64,000 bases of DNA from Trichosphaerium sp. ATCC 40318 (taxonomy: Eukaryota > Discosea > Flabellinia > Trichosidae), in NCBI GenBank assembly GCA_038496445.1, contig JALMLS010000320.1, positions 186,001 to 250,000 of the forward strand. Direction: 5' to 3'. How positions within the stretch are numbered: position 1 is the stretch's first letter; the number at the start of each line of letters is the position of its first letter. A model generated the notes under the pieces. That model was not told the origin of the DNA and made no database searches. It worked only from the letters and a program-made list of their open reading frames with translations. The position numbers and the translations under genes are program-made. This document shows positions 1-11,499 of this stretch, piece after piece.

Positions 1-636
1 AAAAACGTGGATCCATATCTTGTTGTTGCGTAATTGATGTTGTGCGATTGGTGACAATACAGAAAACAACTGACGAAATCTTTTGTATCTATTCTAACAC
101 ATTCTGTTTTAAGACATCTTTTTGAGTCTCCGTTGCTTGCAAGCATTTTGTGATTAAAGCTCTGCTTTGGGTATTTGGCTGTAGTGCTTAGTAATAGCGT
201 TGATATTGCTACTAAAAGCAGCAGGATGTTTGACTTGTTCATTAGGAGGTGCTAGTGTCGTGTTTTGAACTTTGCAATTGTTTAGGATACAACTTCCATT
301 TTAAGCCATTTTAGGGGAATTTTCGCTTTGTTAACTTCCGAACCTTGTTTAATAGAAAACTTTGACTTTTTTAGTTCTTTTTATCGTTGTGTTAGGCTCC
401 TTTAAGAAAACATTGGAAGTATAGGATGAATAATACGTGCCATGTGTCATTTTGCTGGTTTTGTTAAATAGTTGGAGAACGATATTCTAAAGAATGACCA
501 CCCGACTAAGTCTTTTAAAAGCTCTATATTTTGTAATATGTATTCGCACATGAGATCACTGTAAACAAGGAGCAAGTTGAAGAGTCTTATTTAAGTATGT
601 TGCACAAACGTAGAAAGTGTGTTCAAAATAGACAAA
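1..636. other. intergenic, no gene seen
   Basis: No reading frame with convincing coding character or splice continuity was found on either strand. The stretch is AT-rich. An exon of a gene lying outside the window cannot be excluded. Confidence 0.4.
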
Positions 637-847
637 ATGCTTTTCACATTTGTGCGTTCAACACCTACTGCTGCTAAAGTGCAAAAAACCTTTGGAGTTT
701 TTCCGTCTAAAAAGGTACTTTCGACTAGCTGTTTTGATGTTGTATTAGGAGTTTTCTGTAAAAAGGACAAGATATACCAAGTGAGCCAATCTCATTTGCT
801 ATTGAATATCAATTTCCAGCTCACGTAAACAGCTCAGTCGGTTGTGA
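637..847 (+). CDS. small three-exon basic protein, unknown
   Basis: Three exons keep one frame: 637-714, 749-780 and 820-847, joined across introns of 34 and 39 nt with GTACTT..TTAG and GTGAGC..CCAG ends. The product would be 45 residues, basic, starting MLFTFVRSTPTAAK, which could be a mitochondrial presequence. I do not recognise the family. Support comes only from the matching phases and the canonical splice ends. A chance chain of short exons is a real alternative. Confidence 0.38.
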
Positions 848-1917
848 TATAATTAGGACTCACAAATAGAAGTAAGGTCTATATCTTCATAGTTTGTATG
901 ATGGTGTAGGCAGACGAATTAACAGCTAAATGCCCATAGTGATTACCAAAACGCCTAAAAAGGAGAAAATCTCCACGAGTTTTTGTCGATAATCTGGTCT
1001 ACTCCAATTACAGCACTTCTGCGCCAATTGTTTGAACAATTAAACTACCTAGTCACTTGCTATATCGTTATTCACTGTTGTAGCATTAGGAGAGAATGAT
1101 TTTTCCGAGTGGGAGAATATAAGGGTATGGCCTTGACCATCTTTCGGTGTAAGCTAGATTTCCATACAAGTAGAAAACGCTCGCGTCAAAGTACGAATAA
1201 AAAACCCTGGCATATCTACCTTGGGTAGAGCTCTATGAAAACCAGTTTTCGACTTAACCGCTGTAGCAATTTGTAACTGGTTGGATTGTGGTTATGGTGA
1301 AATAAAAGTTGTTGGCTTCGTTGTAAGCCTCCGGGAAGCATTTGTTTCATCCTAACTCATAACTTTAAAAATTTAAGTACCACAAGTTGAGTGAACGTGG
1401 CAAACAATGTCCGTCGCAAGCAAGTTCTGTCAGAACTGTCATATCTGTGACGTGTACGCGAGCTTTCATCCATCAAAAGCCTTATTTCTGACAGCTCTGT
1501 CTGCACCTCAGATTTGTACATCTTGGTTTTCTCCGCAAACTTGGACGCATAATATTTTTTTTTTTTGAGTTGATTTTTGCTACAGTTTGCTCTTTGTCCA
1601 ACGCTGTCCAGCACAATATTTCAGTGAATCATAGTCGCTAGGAAATCGAAGTAGTGGGCTTTCAGAACTTTTCTAAACTGTTAACCGGTTTGTAACCGGA
1701 AAAGTCTAACTTCGGGTAAACTCTTCTATTGTAATTTAGCCGACTCCTTACCTTAACGAATCGTTTGTACAATTTTGATGTAAGAACGTACCTTGGTACA
1801 ATGATAGTTCATGGATGCAGCTGTGTTGACGTTTATAAATTAAGTTACAACAAAATGAACATCACTCCTTCACAACAACACTTTTATAAACTGTAACACG
1901 AAAGAAGCACCCTCACA
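848..1917. other. intergenic, no firm gene
   Basis: A weak minus-strand frame (1357-1614) lies here but has no identifiable family and no clear ATG exon. The last 100 bases are AT-rich and form the upstream region of the VOC gene that starts at 1918. Nothing else is supported. Confidence 0.4.
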
Positions 1918-2486
1918 ATGTCTGTATACCTGGAACACGCGAATATTACTGTTTTAGATCTTAATGAAGCTGTTAAATTCATAACGACTGCATTTCCTGA
2001 TTGGAAAGTACGTGGCGGTGATAAAAGCACGTGGGTTCATGTTGGATCTGATACTACATACGTTGCGTAAGTAGACTTTACCTTTTGAAGTTTTGTGTTC
2101 CACAATGAATGTCATGTGAAATTACAATTATCCCCACGTGATAGGCAACTTTTTGAAAAGAAAGGACCCTTTCTTTAGAGCTTCTCAATTGATTAAAGCC
2201 AAGAAACTTATTGATTTTTTTCTTAAGGTACAATCTACGCGATAGTGCAAAGGATACTGCATCAAACTACTGTCGATCAGGGATTAATCATGTTGGTTTT
2301 GTTGTTACAGATGTCGATGCAATCGTAAAGAGATTGAAGGACGCTGGATACAAAGAAGGTTACAAGGTTGCTGAACAGCACAAGTTTCGTACTCGTATTT
2401 ACTACAATGATAAGTTCGGAATAGAATACGAGTTTGTTCAGTATCACTCCGATAAAATACAAGAGCGTAATGACTACACAAGCTAA
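1918..2486 (+). CDS. VOC-superfamily (glyoxalase/bleomycin-resistance fold) protein
   Basis: Exon 1 is 1918-2066 and exon 2 is 2228-2486, with a GTAAGT..TTAAG intron of 161 nt and phase 2 continuity. The 135-residue product has the length and layout of a single-module vicinal-oxygen-chelate protein. It opens with LEHANITVLDLNEAVKF, continues WVHVGSDTTYVA, and the second half carries INHVGFVVTDVDAIVKRL and IEYEFVQY. The His near the N-terminus, the His of NHVGF and the late Glu are at the usual metal-ligand places (inference). Family members are lyases, isomerases or dioxygenases, or bind drugs. The exact reaction cannot be read here. A start at 1918 places the first beta strand correctly. Confidence 0.85.
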
Positions 2487-2601
2487 ACAAGTGTTAAGCG
2501 TTGCTGTTTTAGACTATTAATAAAAAATCAATACCCGCAGTCACCTGTTCCTTGAAGCGAAGAAAACACTTTTATTTACTTTTAATACAGACTATCTTTT
2601 G

Positions 2602-4077
2602 TCACATCGCACAATACTCTTCAAGGTTTGTTATATTAGACTGTTGTATAACCTTACCAGCCACTAAAACCGATCTAATTCCGATTATATGATCTGGAAC
2701 CTCTTGTGGTACACATTCTTGATTTGCTATTGATGTAACATTAAACAGCTCAATGTGAAGCCCTTCTAGTACTCCTTTCTTTTTTGTACAGAAAACGTGC
2801 AATTGACCATTTTCATACCAAGCCTTACAAACACCATTCTCTTTACCTGCTTTGAAAGTATTCTCCTCTCGTAATTGCCCATTTGAATACCAGATACTCT
2901 CAATACCTTCCCTACCCCTCTTACAATACGTGCATTTATCTTTCAACTGGCCATTGGCATACCAAGTCTTCATCTCGCCTCTGACTTGTCTATTTGTTGT
3001 TGTGCAAGCCAGCTGGATTTGACCGTTTTCATAATAACAAGCGATCTTTTCTGTTACTCTATCAAGTTTAATGACCTTCCTCTCGATGCTGCCGTTCTCA
3101 TAGTACATGGTGGTCTCACCTGTGGTATTGCCTTCGCCTATAATTGATTTCGAGAGCAATTGACCATTTGGGTACCATTCTCTTGATACACCGTACTTCT
3201 CACCGTTCGTTAGAGTAGAGGCTTCTTTCAGGTTTCCGTTTCCGTAATATTTTCGTACTGGTCCTTCTATCTTGTTGTTCTTGGCAATATATTCCTTTTT
3301 CATAGCACCATGTTCGTACCACTTTCTAACACTAAAAGTTAGAATAAAACAAGAAAAAGAAACGGAGTAAAAACAAAAATGTATCATTTTAGCGCAGCTG
3401 CTGGCAATTTACAAGAAATGCTCGTTCAAGTACCTGCATTGACCATGTTTCTTGGCGTTTTTATATGTTTTTTGAGATTTCATTCTCCCATTGGTAAACC
3501 ACGTTGTTACGATGCCTTCATACTTTCCCTTTCTTCTGATACCATAAGTCTCCTTCGTACCATCACTGTACCATGTTTTAACTTCACCTTCTTCTGTACC
3601 ATTTACCTTGGTACTATGATACTCTAAGACACCATCTTCAGTCCAATTCTTATACTCTCCTTCTATTTTACCATTCACAAAGTTGAATTCTATTCCTAGC
3701 TGTCCATTTTTGTGATACCTCCTAAATAACCCATTCTTAACACCATTCACTTGACTATACTCTGTTTCTATCTCTCCGGTATCATAGAACTCTCTACAGT
3801 TTCCGTTTTTCCGCCAATGACCTTTAACTTTGCCGTTTGCATGCCATTGTATCCATAGACCGCTGCGTTCGAGTGATGGCGTAAAGTGGGTTCGAATTGC
3901 AAACGTTTTTGATAGCGTATGCCATTTTGTAAAGGATTCTGCATTAAACGAACAAATATAGCGTTGTATGTCGTTTGGGAGTGATTGAATAGAAATAGAA
4001 GTGTTGTTTGCAAATTCGTGTTTGCTTTGGTTCTTTTTGCGTAGAGCGATAGTACCGTCTTTGAGTGGAATTGACAT
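2602..4077 (-). CDS. F-box-like protein with YwqK/MORN-variant repeats
   Basis: Two exons, 4077-3434 and 3325-2602, are joined in phase 2 across a 108-nt GTACTT..TTAG intron, giving 455 residues. Residues about 30-60 (SIQSLPNDIQRYICSF) look like an F-box helix pair. About 16 repeats of roughly 24 residues follow, each of the type W-Y-x-x-G-x-x-x-x-x-x-x-x-x-x-G-x-x-x-G. The intron falls inside a repeat, and joining the exons rebuilds it as GQCRKWYEHG, which supports the model. F-box proteins recruit substrates to SCF ubiquitin ligases through Skp1, and the repeat arm would be the substrate or membrane contact (inference). It is one of six relatives in this window. Confidence 0.8.
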
Positions 4078-4266
4078 TACTGGTTATGGTGTATAGGTTG
4101 TGTTATTTTTAATGGTGTTGTAAAAATAGGTACAATTTGGCGCGTAAATTTATTTCTCTTCAAAAAATAAGGTGTTCCGCTCGTACTTAAGAAGTCACAG
4201 TTCGTTATAGAATGAATGACAATACAAATGCAGACACTAGTATAAAGGAGTGATTTTTATTGTTAG

Positions 4267-5940
4267 TTAATCAGCTTGATCCCAGAAAGAGCCTATACAT
4301 ACTGGCTCATTAATACGACATATAATGTTGTTAAAGCAAAATATGGTGCAAAAGCCTTTAATGCAGTTCGACGCAAACACGCAAGGTGTGCTTTTAACAA
4401 TTCGTAAACACTGGCGTTGTTTTTTGCAAGGTATTCTAGCCGGAATTGATGGTGGTTGTGTTGGCTGTACTGGAGCTGTTGGCGCGGCTGTAGTTGGTAG
4501 ATTGGCTGGTGCAAATGGAATTGGAGCAGATGGTAGATTAGTTGGCGCTAGCGGATTCGGAGCAGCTGTAGTTGGTAGACTAGTTGGCGCGAATGGATTA
4601 GGAGCAGATGGTAGATTAGTTGGTGCGAATGGGTTTGGAGCAGATGGTAGGTTAGTTGGTGCAAGCGGATTAGGAGCAGCTGTAGTTGGTAGATTAGTTG
4701 GAGCAAATGGATTTGGAGCAGATGGTTCAGTCGGAGCGCTATTTGATGATACAATTATAGCAGATCTCTTTGGCTCGCCACAAAAAGCGCGAGTACCTTG
4801 TCTGCATAGCGAAGTGTTAGAATATATTTGGACAAAAATAAGAAGACGTACAAGGAGACTCCTTCATTTGAATAGTAGTTCTGAAACGCTCCATACAAAC
4901 TAGCAGCAATATTGCTGTCTTGTCCTGGAGCTGTCAATCTTATTGTGACACTGCACGATGCTGTTTGTGATCGTTCAATGTAAGATTGAAAGGAAAGTCT
5001 ACCATTACGTTGAACATATGAGTCAAGTGCATTTCTACTGCAAGATAGTGAAGTGTTAACAAGAAAACCCAAAGGTTGATCAAGAATAAAGTCACCACGA
5101 ACGAAAGCTGTTTGAAGCACTGGTAGCCTTTCGTAGTTTTCACAAGTCAGAGTAAACTTAATGTAGTCGCCTACTTTTAAGTTATTCATATCAGCTGATC
5201 CAATGGCTGTTAAATTGTGCCTGTAGTAAGTTAGTAAAGAAATGACAATTTAAGAAAATATTGAGAAACTGATGTACCAACAAGCAGCTTTAGGCTGACA
5301 GCAAGCATAAGATACTCGAGTATTTGTAGATACCAGAAGTTGCTTTCCTCGTAGAGTGTATTTTACCTCATCAACAGATGACAGATATGTTTCATTTGTG
5401 TAAGGTAAACAAACGTCAACAGGCTCAGTAATATCGTTCTCTACAGCATATTCTGCTTCAATTACATCTCCGGTTTCTGAATTTCTGTACTGTATTCCAA
5501 TATCCACATTGTTCGTAGACTCTTCGACACGGAAGTTGTAGCAATCTAAACCGAACATAAGTAACAAAATCAAGAACAAAAATAGGTTTGTTTGACGCAC
5601 AACAGCCATCTTGATTAAAATCCAGCGGTGGATCGATTCTACCATAGATGCCATTATACACAGCAGAACAAGACCCGATTGCAAATTCACTAGATAGCTC
5701 AAACCCAACACCAGATTTTATAGTGCAGGTGGTTCCGTTGAGAGGAAAACTATCTTCAATCGTTGCTACCAAGTCTCGTCTTTCACCAAGTATTGAAATG
5801 TCAATGGTTGTTAGAGAATTCTCTGGAGTTTTTGCGTTTGCTATAACGGTCCTGAATAACTGGAAGTCATCCATCTCTAGCGTTTGAACACATAGCATAT
5901 AAAGACTAAGCACGATCAAGAGGTGTTGTAATGACTGCAT
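4267..5940 (-). CDS. secreted Pro/Thr-rich protein, paralogue 1
   Basis: Four exons (5940-5601, 5545-5278, 5220-4852, 4801-4267) with introns of 55, 57 and 50 nt encode 503 residues. A signal peptide starts MQSLQHLLIVLSLYMLCV. The ectodomain has paired Cys (GCYCYNFRV, ACCQPKAACW) and several N-glycosylation motifs. A low-complexity stalk of APTNLP/APNP units and a Cys-rich tail follow. The paralogue at 47.1-48.9 kb has the same exon 1 length (340 nt) and the same phases for the first introns, so the two share ancestry. I recognise no named family. Secretion or extracellular-matrix function is inferred from the signal peptide and stalk. An extra intron inside the Cys-rich tail is possible. Confidence 0.75.
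4485..4735. repeat. degenerate short tandem repeats coding for Pro-rich stalk
   Basis: Units around a GGAGCAGATGGTAGATTAGTTG-type core (plus strand) recur about seven times with small changes. On the minus strand they encode APNP and APTNLP units of the secreted protein. The repeats also keep long frames open in other phases, which are shadows. Confidence 0.75.
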
Positions 5941-6551
5941 CTTATAGTAGTTTAAATAAAGTGGCACGCGCTTGTTTGAAGCGTGCTTGTTTATGTGAAC
6001 TTCTTTTTGACCAATAGTGAGCCATTGTGGATCCACAGACTTTGTTTTTGCAATATGCTTGTTAAATAGGTTACAACAGGAAGAACAAACTGACACGCGT
6101 TCTCAAAAATAAACGAGCTGATCATCTTTGTCACAATAATTGCACCTTTGTGAAACGGAACAAGGTGCAATTATTGATTACCTGCACTGGCATTGTTGTT
6201 ATGGCCAAATTTCGCCGCTAAAAGAAGATATAAAGTCCTTGTAGTTATAGTTCTCATGTTAAATCACGTGTCAATCCGTGAAATTAGCTCCTCGAGCGCG
6301 GGAGTTTAAACACATAAAATGTATGCTATTGGCGCAAATGTAAATGCTGTTGCTTTGTCAAGATTATTTGCCTACTTTAATTTTCTTTCTGAAAGTTAGT
6401 AGCAATTAATAACAGGTACAACGTTAAAATGTAATGACAATGAGAAGAGTAAGTATACTAATAAGGTTCTGAGAACCAAAAAACTGCGTAAACGATTGTA
6501 TTTCAAGGATGTTTTATTCAATCGTTGCAGTAGCTTGTACTAAAACCCGCC
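5941..6551. other. intergenic, hairpin only
   Basis: Apart from the perfect hairpin at 6135-6175 and one CACGTG hexamer near 6266, I see no gene in this stretch. It separates the secreted-protein gene from the lipase relic. Confidence 0.45.
6135..6175. repeat. 14-bp perfect inverted repeat (hairpin)
   Basis: The arms at 6135-6148 and 6162-6175 are perfect reverse complements (AATAATTGCACCTT and its complement) around a 13-nt spacer. It lies upstream of the secreted-protein gene that reads leftward from 5940. It could be a structured RNA end, a remnant of a small transposon or a binding site. The sequence alone does not decide. Confidence 0.7.
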
Positions 6552-6710
6552 TCAAAACGGGCCTCCTGCAAGGAGATTAATACCAAGGTAGGTCAAGTGA
6601 TCATAAAGGTTTAGTCTTAGTAGAGGGACAGAGTCTGAGCACGTTGGATCTTCTCCAGAACCATCACAACTTCTATAAGAAGATGTATGTGTAGCAAACC
6701 AGTACTCATT
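6552..6710 (-). pseudogene. orphan 3' exon of a class 3 lipase
   Basis: A 52-codon frame preceded by an acceptor (..CTAG at 6712-6711) ends in TGA. It reads NEYWFATHTSSYRSCDG, then GEDPTCSDS, then LYDHLTYLGINLL. That is the C-terminal part of fungal/protist class 3 lipases: the conserved C-x-G-E-D-P-x-C-S-x-S segment followed by DHLxYLG. The nucleophile elbow GHSLGG and the catalytic Asp would lie upstream, but the minus strand from 6711 to 7098 shows no such exon. I therefore call it a relic. A very distant upstream exon hidden by the BTB gene is unlikely. Confidence 0.6.
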
Positions 6711-7098
6711 CTAGTATGAGCGTGTTGAAGCGCTGCAATGTCTTCGCCGCTGTTGGCGTTTTTTCAACAAACAAAGTCGCTACTCATATCCTAAATAATT
6801 TCTATGCCTCATATATGATAAAATGGATGCTTTAAGGTGAATTAAACATTCAATGCATGCGTGGTACAATGTACTGAATGCTTATACTGATGAACAAATA
6901 CAGCAAAAAAACGCAAATTGCTTCTTTCTTTTTTATCAATAGAGTCAATTTTCCAACCAGAAAGTTCTTTAATTCTTTTTTTTCTGGTGTATTTATTAGG
7001 TCATGTAGTTGCGAAAGTATGATACAGGCAAATTATGAGCTACAACACGTGTTCTAATGCTGTTCTGTGAAACAGAGCGAACTATACAGTAGTTGTCA
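6711..7098. other. intergenic, no lipase exon seen
   Basis: Searched on the minus strand for the missing lipase exons without success. An AATAAA near 6995 (minus strand) may be the poly(A) signal of the BTB gene. Confidence 0.4.
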
Positions 7099-8622
7099 TT
7101 ACTTGCATGTACGTAGCAGAACTTTTAATTCCTTTTTTGTACATGTAGGTATTGCTAGTTGAAGTGAGAGACCTTGCTCACCACCTGTGTTCACTACATT
7201 TTGTACCTGACACACTTTCTAAGAAAACAAAGTCAGACAGAGAATGAAGGTTATATATCTGTGATAGTGAAGTCGTACTAAACCATATTCCTTTTTGATG
7301 TGGTGAATTAAATGAGGTAAGATAAGGCTGTCTACTGTTAATTGTTCAAATATTTCAACATCTGACCTAAAACAACAGAGGATCCTTAGCTTTTAAGCCT
7401 TTCTCTTGGTCTTTTCTATTGACACTGTAACGTACCCATTAATATAGTATACATTAACTTGACCAGGTAACACATGACAGTATGGTGAACGAAATAGCTT
7501 TATAGTAAGTGAATCAAACCGCTTAGATGCTGTAGCACATTTCACAACAATATTTTTTGCAAGATTTCTGCAAAGCCTCTTCCAGCTTACACCAACAGCT
7601 GTTGCCCATAACTTTGAAGCTATAAATACGTATTAGTATACGTGATAAACATGGAAATGTCCACAGTAACAAATGTTGCTGTGATTGTACAATATGACGA
7701 GCACGTGTTTGGAACTTTTCCTCCCTTCATAGCTTCCTCAATATTCCTGCTATAAAACTCTTTACCAACGATATTATGTTTCCATGGTACAGTAATCTTT
7801 CCAGACCCAGTGTTACTATCATATTGAATTTCACTAAACTAAGCATGGAGTCAATATATTTACTTAATGCACTTTAACACACAATATTTAGCCGAGACTC
7901 TGTGTACTGTGTATAAGCCTGTATACCATGTGGCGATGTGAAGAAGTCATAGGCCCCTTCGTGTACGTTAACACAAAAGGATTTGGTAAAAAAGCCGCTT
8001 TTAGCCTACAGAGCGGTTAGTCTTGAGCTGTGGCATTACGTGTACATTTTCCATTATTGAATCCTTGTTTTTATTCCAAAACAGCTCAACTTGTTTGAAA
8101 AGGTAGATGGCAGATTGCAGTTTAATGGCATCACCTGTATGGTATGTAAGAGGACAAATATTCACTCTTTGAAGGCACAACATGTAACGCACAAGGTTTT
8201 AGTTTCATTCGCTTGCAATCAATAAAAACACCATAATAGTCTGCTGCATAGAAAACACTGAATGGATCAGATACTATCTGCTCTGTTGTGCCTGTTTTTA
8301 TCATTGATACGATGATTGGGAGGCAGTCAGAAAAGCTACAAAGATCAGTAAAAAACTTGTCAAAGAGAATTCCGTAAACAGCCAATTTTATTCACCTAGA
8401 TTCCTCCAATGCTACTTTTTTTACTTCATCGCTATCTTCTGATTCTGTCAGGTCTTTTGTTTCGGTGTTTCGATCAAAATGAGCTTTGCTTGCAAACAAC
8501 GATAGCGGTTGACTTTCTAGCTCGTCCGCTGTAAGCGAAAAGGAGAATTCGCCACATTTGTAGTGAATAGTCTCTTTGGGACTTTCATCCACCTTCTCTC
8601 GCTTTGACTTCGGTTCAGACAT
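7099..8622 (-). CDS. BTB/KCTD-like protein, eight short exons
   Basis: Eight exons (8622-8396, 8335-8193, 8134-8046, 8005-7883, 7838-7691, 7619-7436, 7366-7279, 7218-7099) keep one frame across introns of 40-71 nt, giving about 342 residues. Residues 20-45 (HYKCGEFSFSLTADEL) match the first strands of a potassium-channel-tetramerisation BTB domain. DCLPIIVSMIKTGT and DPFSVFYAADYYGVF match its later helices, where AAxYYG is typical. The C-terminal 220 residues are not recognised. BTB proteins of this class oligomerise and often act as cullin-3 adaptors (family knowledge). The last intron could also be GTACAT..CACAG near 7108, which would change only the final residues. Confidence 0.7.
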
Positions 8623-9000
8623 GGTTGCAAGTATAGGGAACGTTCACTTACGAGATGGTACAATAATAGTCGAGATTGATTTTTCTGGACCGTTTGACGG
8701 TTGAACCGACACCAACTTTTTTTTTTTGCAACTTTTTTTTTTGAAAGCCAATAAAATGAATATAGTGATTAGAACTAAAGCGCCATGGAAAAGTACGTTT
8801 TCTGCCCGACAACCCTAGCAACTTAACGGCGTTTCATTCTGGTATCAGTTCTTACAAACGACTTCGCTTATAGCTTCTCCAAGAGATTGATTGTCTCTGG
8901 TTGAGAAATTGCTTCCATTGACTGATCAATGAATGATCTGGAAAACATTTCCACGTGACTTAAGAATACGTTTTATCCTTTAGAAGCAAGCAACGCGCCA
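8623..9000. other. divergent intergenic region
   Basis: It holds the start regions of the BTB gene (leftward) and of the YwqK gene (rightward). There are two poly-T runs near 8718 and 8735 and a CACGTG near 8953. No gene was seen. Confidence 0.4.
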
Positions 9001-9716
9001 ATGTCAGCAAAACACAAGGTAATTAGAATAATTAGTAACCTAATACTCATTTAACAACGACATAGAGGACTTGCGACTCCTATCGTATTTATAGCCACAT
9101 ATTACACCTTCCTGTGGAGCTACACCTTATTATCACAGAGATAGATGCTGAAATATATTGTTTATGGCCTCTGTTATCAAAACACACAGCGTTGACAACA
9201 AGGTTTGATATAGACTTGAAAAAACATGGTAAATGGTTAAGACACTCTTATCTCTCGAAGGTGCCACAAATACTACAACAAGATTACTGGATACATGGCC
9301 AAAGAAACGGCGAGAGCACCACTTGGTTTAACAATGGAATGTTACGCAAGCAGTACACGTTTATCAATAATGAACTACATGGCAGCTACAAAAAGTGGTA
9401 TGATGATGGTCAAATACGTATGGACTGTGTTTATGACAATGGTAAGCTACAAGGAGAATTCAAAGAGTGGCACATCCAGGGACACCTTGGAAAGATGTGC
9501 TTTTATGTTGATGGCAAAATACAAGGATTATGCAACCATTGGGGTGTCCAAGGTAACCTATGGATGCAATGTGACTATGATGATGGTAATCTAAAAGAAT
9601 ACAAGGAATGGCATACCAATGGTACATTATGGCAGTTGTGTAAGTATGAGAACAATAAACTGAAAGTGCGCAAGGCATGGGATATGCAGGGTAATTTGCA
9701 AATAGTTGAGCAATAA
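9001..9716 (+). CDS. F-box-like protein with YwqK repeats
   Basis: A six-codon first exon (9001-9018, MSAKHK) is joined in phase 0 over a 47-nt intron to 9066-9716, giving 222 residues. The N-terminus carries LHLPVELHLIITEID, an F-box-like helix, then the family signature TTRFDIDLKKHGKWLR. About five to six degenerate YwqK repeats (FKEWHIQGHLGKMCFYVDG and similar) follow. The same tiny-first-exon design occurs in the relatives at 18.3 and 55.8 kb. Its 3' end faces the aldo/keto reductase gene at 9939-11499. Confidence 0.72.
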
Positions 9717-9938
9717 AGAACAGTAAATTTTACTATCATTTGTTGAATTCAAGCATTCAAAAATGAACTGATCCTGCCTCTAGGTTGTCGTGTAAATCAG
9801 CAAATATATTGCTTTTAGACCACGTAATAGCATTGCTTATGCACAGCGTTGGTAGGGCTAAAGACTTGTATCAATTAACAATAAATTCTATTTTTACACC
9901 AACATATGAATGAATGTTTATTGACTTGTTTGGTACAT

Positions 9939-11499
9939 TTAGAAGGTTCTGTCGTCTCTTGAGCGACCGTGCATTGTACCAGTACCCTCAATAAGATTAT
10001 AAGGATACGGTAGCGGGTTGCTAGAGGCCTTGTTGAGTGCCTGCATTTGCTCATCAGTCAAGGTAAACTCAGTTGTACCGAGATTATCAAGAAGATGTCT
10101 CATTTTTCTTGCACCAATGAGAGTTGAAGTAACACCTGGTCTTTGCATCACCCAACGGAGTGCTACTTGAGCTACAGGACGCTTGATATCTTCTGAGATC
10201 TTTTTCAAAGCGTCAATAGTTCCCCACGTGCTAAAAAACAAGCATTAGAAAGTGAATGTTTTCAAGGTAACAACTTACTGTTCATTTGCAAGGTTTGACC
10301 ATGCTGTTTCTTTCCAACCTACTTTCTCAGCCCATGCAACTCGGCCGTCTTCTGGCTTCTTCATACCACGTACATACCTTCCAGACAACCAACCTCCTTT
10401 GAGAGGTGACCATGGAAGATAGGCAACATTGTTGGCCTATTGAGATTAGTATTTTAGAAAGCCTGTCAGTGACATACACGACAACATGGAAATAGTTCAT
10501 ATTCAGCGCTTCTAGACAAAAGACTGTATTGAGCTTGTAATGATACGAAACCTATTGATATAAATCAGCAAACACGGTAAAAAACTCAATGGGAAAAAAA
10601 GGTATTACATGTCATATTCTCATATCGAGCAATGTTCATTGCGTTTTGAACGGCCCACGCAGGCCAGTTTGAAATACCAATGTATCTTATTTTACCCTCC
10701 ATGACCAAGCTGTGAAGTGTTCTTAGAAGCTCACGAACTGGTGTACCAGCATCAAATCCATGAAGCTATGAAAAAAATAAGGTTGGCAAGAAAACGGCTT
10801 TTTAGCACGTGATTTCGCTCTTACTTGGTACAAATCGATGTAATCAACATCTAAACGCTCGAGAGACTCATTGAGACAACGAATAATAAAAGAACGGTTG
10901 TAACCAACATTGTTTGGTCCTTTACCACCCATACGGAAAAATCCTACGTGACATTAATAAAAACAACGCTTCAAACTTATGAAAATTTGTTTTTTCAAAA
11001 TTGTGACATCACGTGCCTTTTGTAGCAAGTACTATTTGATCTCTGTTGTTTCTAGCTTTGATCCATTTACCAACTATTATAAATTATAGGTCAGATGACA
11101 TGTGTTGCTTGTTTGGGAACACTAAATAGCAGAATTCTAGTTACAAACCAACGTACCGACTCTTTCACTTTCTCCTTTACCGTAAATGTTTGCGGTATCA
11201 AAAAAGTTACCACCAGCTTCTACAAACTTATCCATAAGAGCGAAACTCTCTTCAGTTGATATTGTAGGAAGGTTGTAGTCCATATTCTTTGCATTACCAA
11301 ACGTCATAGTACCTACAAAAGCAAAAAAAAGTTAACAAATGTTTCATAGTGCGAGAAACCCTAAAAACGGTTCGTACGTACCCATACAAATCTCAGAAAC
11401 CTTTACACCACTGTTACCAAGGTAGTTATATTTCATTGTTGTCTTTCCAGCAGGGTCGGACATAATTTTAGCTCTTAGTGAAGTATCTTCGTCAGACAT
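9939..11499 (-). CDS. aldo/keto reductase (intact copy)
   Basis: Eight exons (11499-11382, 11312-11157, 11073-11017, 10943-10825, 10765-10609, 10551-10478, 10436-10279, 10230-9939) encode 376 residues in one frame. Aldo/keto reductases are NADPH-dependent TIM-barrel enzymes. The catalytic Asp and Tyr are in FFDTANIYGKGESE, the Lys in IVLATKG, and the His in YIDLYQLHGFDAGTP. LRWVMQRPGVTSTLIGARK near the C-terminus is the cofactor-binding signature. The intron between exons 3 and 4 starts with GC (GCACGT) rather than GT. A second, broken copy lies at 19646-21137. The substrate cannot be predicted; close relatives act on aldehydes or sugars. Confidence 0.9.

Noticed and set aside
1357-1614. Minus-strand frame of 85 codons ending in KFLKL
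   Set aside because: It has no ATG at its start, no recognised family and an A-run inside. I could not link it to other exons.
2602-4077. YwqK proteins as a toxin-antitoxin module
   Set aside because: Databases often label this repeat after a bacterial antitoxin, but here it is fused to F-box-like parts with no toxin partner, so the label would mislead.
4325-4903. Plus-strand frame rich in Gly-Ala repeats (GADGRLVGAN)
   Set aside because: It is the shadow of the Pro-rich stalk of the secreted protein on the minus strand. The minus frame is tied to three good upstream exons.
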